Positions 5,350 to 6,075 of a stretch of DNA of 6,075 nt are shown in pieces. The stretch spans positions 1 through 6,075 of the forward strand of contig JAAYMP010000075.1 of assembly GCA_012521315.1 (NCBI GenBank), written 5' to 3'. Below the pieces are notes generated by a model. That model made no database searches. It was not told the origin of the DNA and saw only the letters and a program-made list of their open reading frames with translations. Each line of letters starts with the position of its first letter. Position 1 is the first letter of the stretch. Both the position numbers and the translations under genes were made by a program. This stretch comes from Bacillota bacterium (GTDB taxonomy: Bacteria > Bacillota > UBA4882 > UBA10575).

Positions 5350-6075
5350 ATGAATATATTGGTGCTAAATAGCGGTAGTTCTTCGCTGAAGTATAAACTT
5401 TTTTCTGCCGCAGAAGAAGAAGTATTGGCTTATGGTTTGGTAGAAAGAATTGGGATGCCGGGAGGACTGGGCAAGATCACCCATCAAGTCCCGCAGAACG
5501 GGAAGTACGAGGCGGAAGAGGAGATTTCCAACCACCAACAGGGTTTGCGCATGATTCTAAACCTGCTGACCGACGGAAAGTGGGGTGTGCTGTCCGATCT
5601 CAAAGCCATCGACGGGGTTGGACACCGTGTTCTCCACGGTGGCGAGTACTTTAAGAAGTCCATCCTGGTGACCCCCGAAGAGTTGCGGAAGATGGAGGAA
5701 CTGGTTGAGCTTGGACCGTTGCATATGCCCGCCAACATCATGGGAATTAAGGCTTGTGCCGAATTGATGCCCGGCGTGCCACAGGTTGCGGTCTTTGATA
5801 CGGCTTTTCACCAGACGATGCCGAAGAAGGCCTACCTTTATGCGCTGCCTTACGAGTTATACGAGAAACACCGGATCCGCCGGTACGGGTTCCACGGCAC
5901 TTCCCACCGTTATGTGTCGAGCCAAGCGGCAAAGATCCTTGGGTGCCCATTGGCGAGTTTAAAGATGATCACCGCCCATCTGGGGAACGGGAGCAGTCTG
6001 GCGGCCATCGATGGAGGTAAAGTTATCGATACGTCGATGGGGTTGACGCCACTCGAGGGTTTAGTGATGGGGACA
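5350..6075 (+). CDS. ackA: Acetate kinase, N-terminal 242 residues (3' end outside window)
   Basis: Acetate kinase transfers phosphate between acetyl phosphate and ADP, giving ATP and acetate at the end of fermentation. The reading frame is open to the window edge; at about 400 residues for the family, some 60% is seen. The start NILVLNSGSSSLK holds Asn7 and the first acetokinase signature. Other residues known to be catalytic in the Methanosarcina enzyme are present with a constant offset of two: Arg93 (GHRVLHGGE), His125, Asp150 (FDTAFHQTMP), His182 (GFHGTSHRYV) and His210 in the second signature (TAHLGNGSSLAAIDGG). The part ends in DTSMGLTPLEGLVMGT. One oddity is LHMPAN at 124-129, where LHNP is usual. 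ATG 5350 has a very strong ribosome binding site. No pta gene precedes it; one could follow outside the window. A related propionate or butyrate kinase is less likely, but substrate cannot be proved from sequence. Confidence 0.94.
   Translation, partial: MNILVLNSGSSSLKYKLFSAAEEEVLAYGLVERIGMPGGLGKITHQVPQNGKYEAEEEISNHQQGLRMILNLLTDGKWGVLSDLKAIDGVGHRVLHGGEYFKKSILVTPEELRKMEELVELGPLHMPANIMGIKACAELMPGVPQVAVFDTAFHQTMPKKAYLYALPYELYEKHRIRRYGFHGTSHRYVSSQAAKILGCPLASLKMITAHLGNGSSLAAIDGGKVIDTSMGLTPLEGLVMGT

Overview
The window is a stretch of bacterial chromosome carrying the end of a lower-glycolysis operon followed by three separately expressed genes. All genes lie on the + strand. The gene order (tpiA, gpmI, eno, then secG), strong Shine-Dalgarno sequences matching the AGAAAGGAGGTGA type, frequent TTG/GTG starts, vegetative sigma-A-like promoters and an acetate kinase gene together suggest an anaerobic, fermentative, motile Firmicute of the Clostridia or a related class, with moderately high GC. 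The assignment to a group is inference; no rRNA or other phylogenetic marker is present.

Layout. Positions 1-169 hold the last 55 codons of triosephosphate isomerase. A 36-base gap leads to cofactor-independent phosphoglycerate mutase (206-1762), and a 58-base gap to enolase (1821-3131). I see no promoter or terminator between these three, so they are probably co-transcribed and convert triose phosphates towards phosphoenolpyruvate. A GC-rich 14-bp hairpin closes the operon. secG (3283-3498) has its own extended -10 promoter and a compact terminator that starts in its stop codon. After a 180-base intergenic region with a perfect TATAAT box comes a methyl-accepting chemotaxis protein (3702-5177). 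It has two membrane helices, almost no external domain, a HAMP, a standard signalling hairpin and an unusual C-terminal module with seven cysteines. A hairpin and a 170-base leader region separate it from acetate kinase (5350 to the window end, 242 codons, truncated by the window edge).

How they fit together. Glycolysis supplies phosphoenolpyruvate and acetate kinase makes ATP from acetyl phosphate at the end of fermentation; SecG is part of the protein export channel. The chemoreceptor is the one accessory gene, and its Cys-rich tail suggests intracellular redox or metal sensing (inference). I found no mobile element, CRISPR array, RNA gene or clear sign of an undescribed multi-gene system. 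The most interesting item is the chemoreceptor's architecture.
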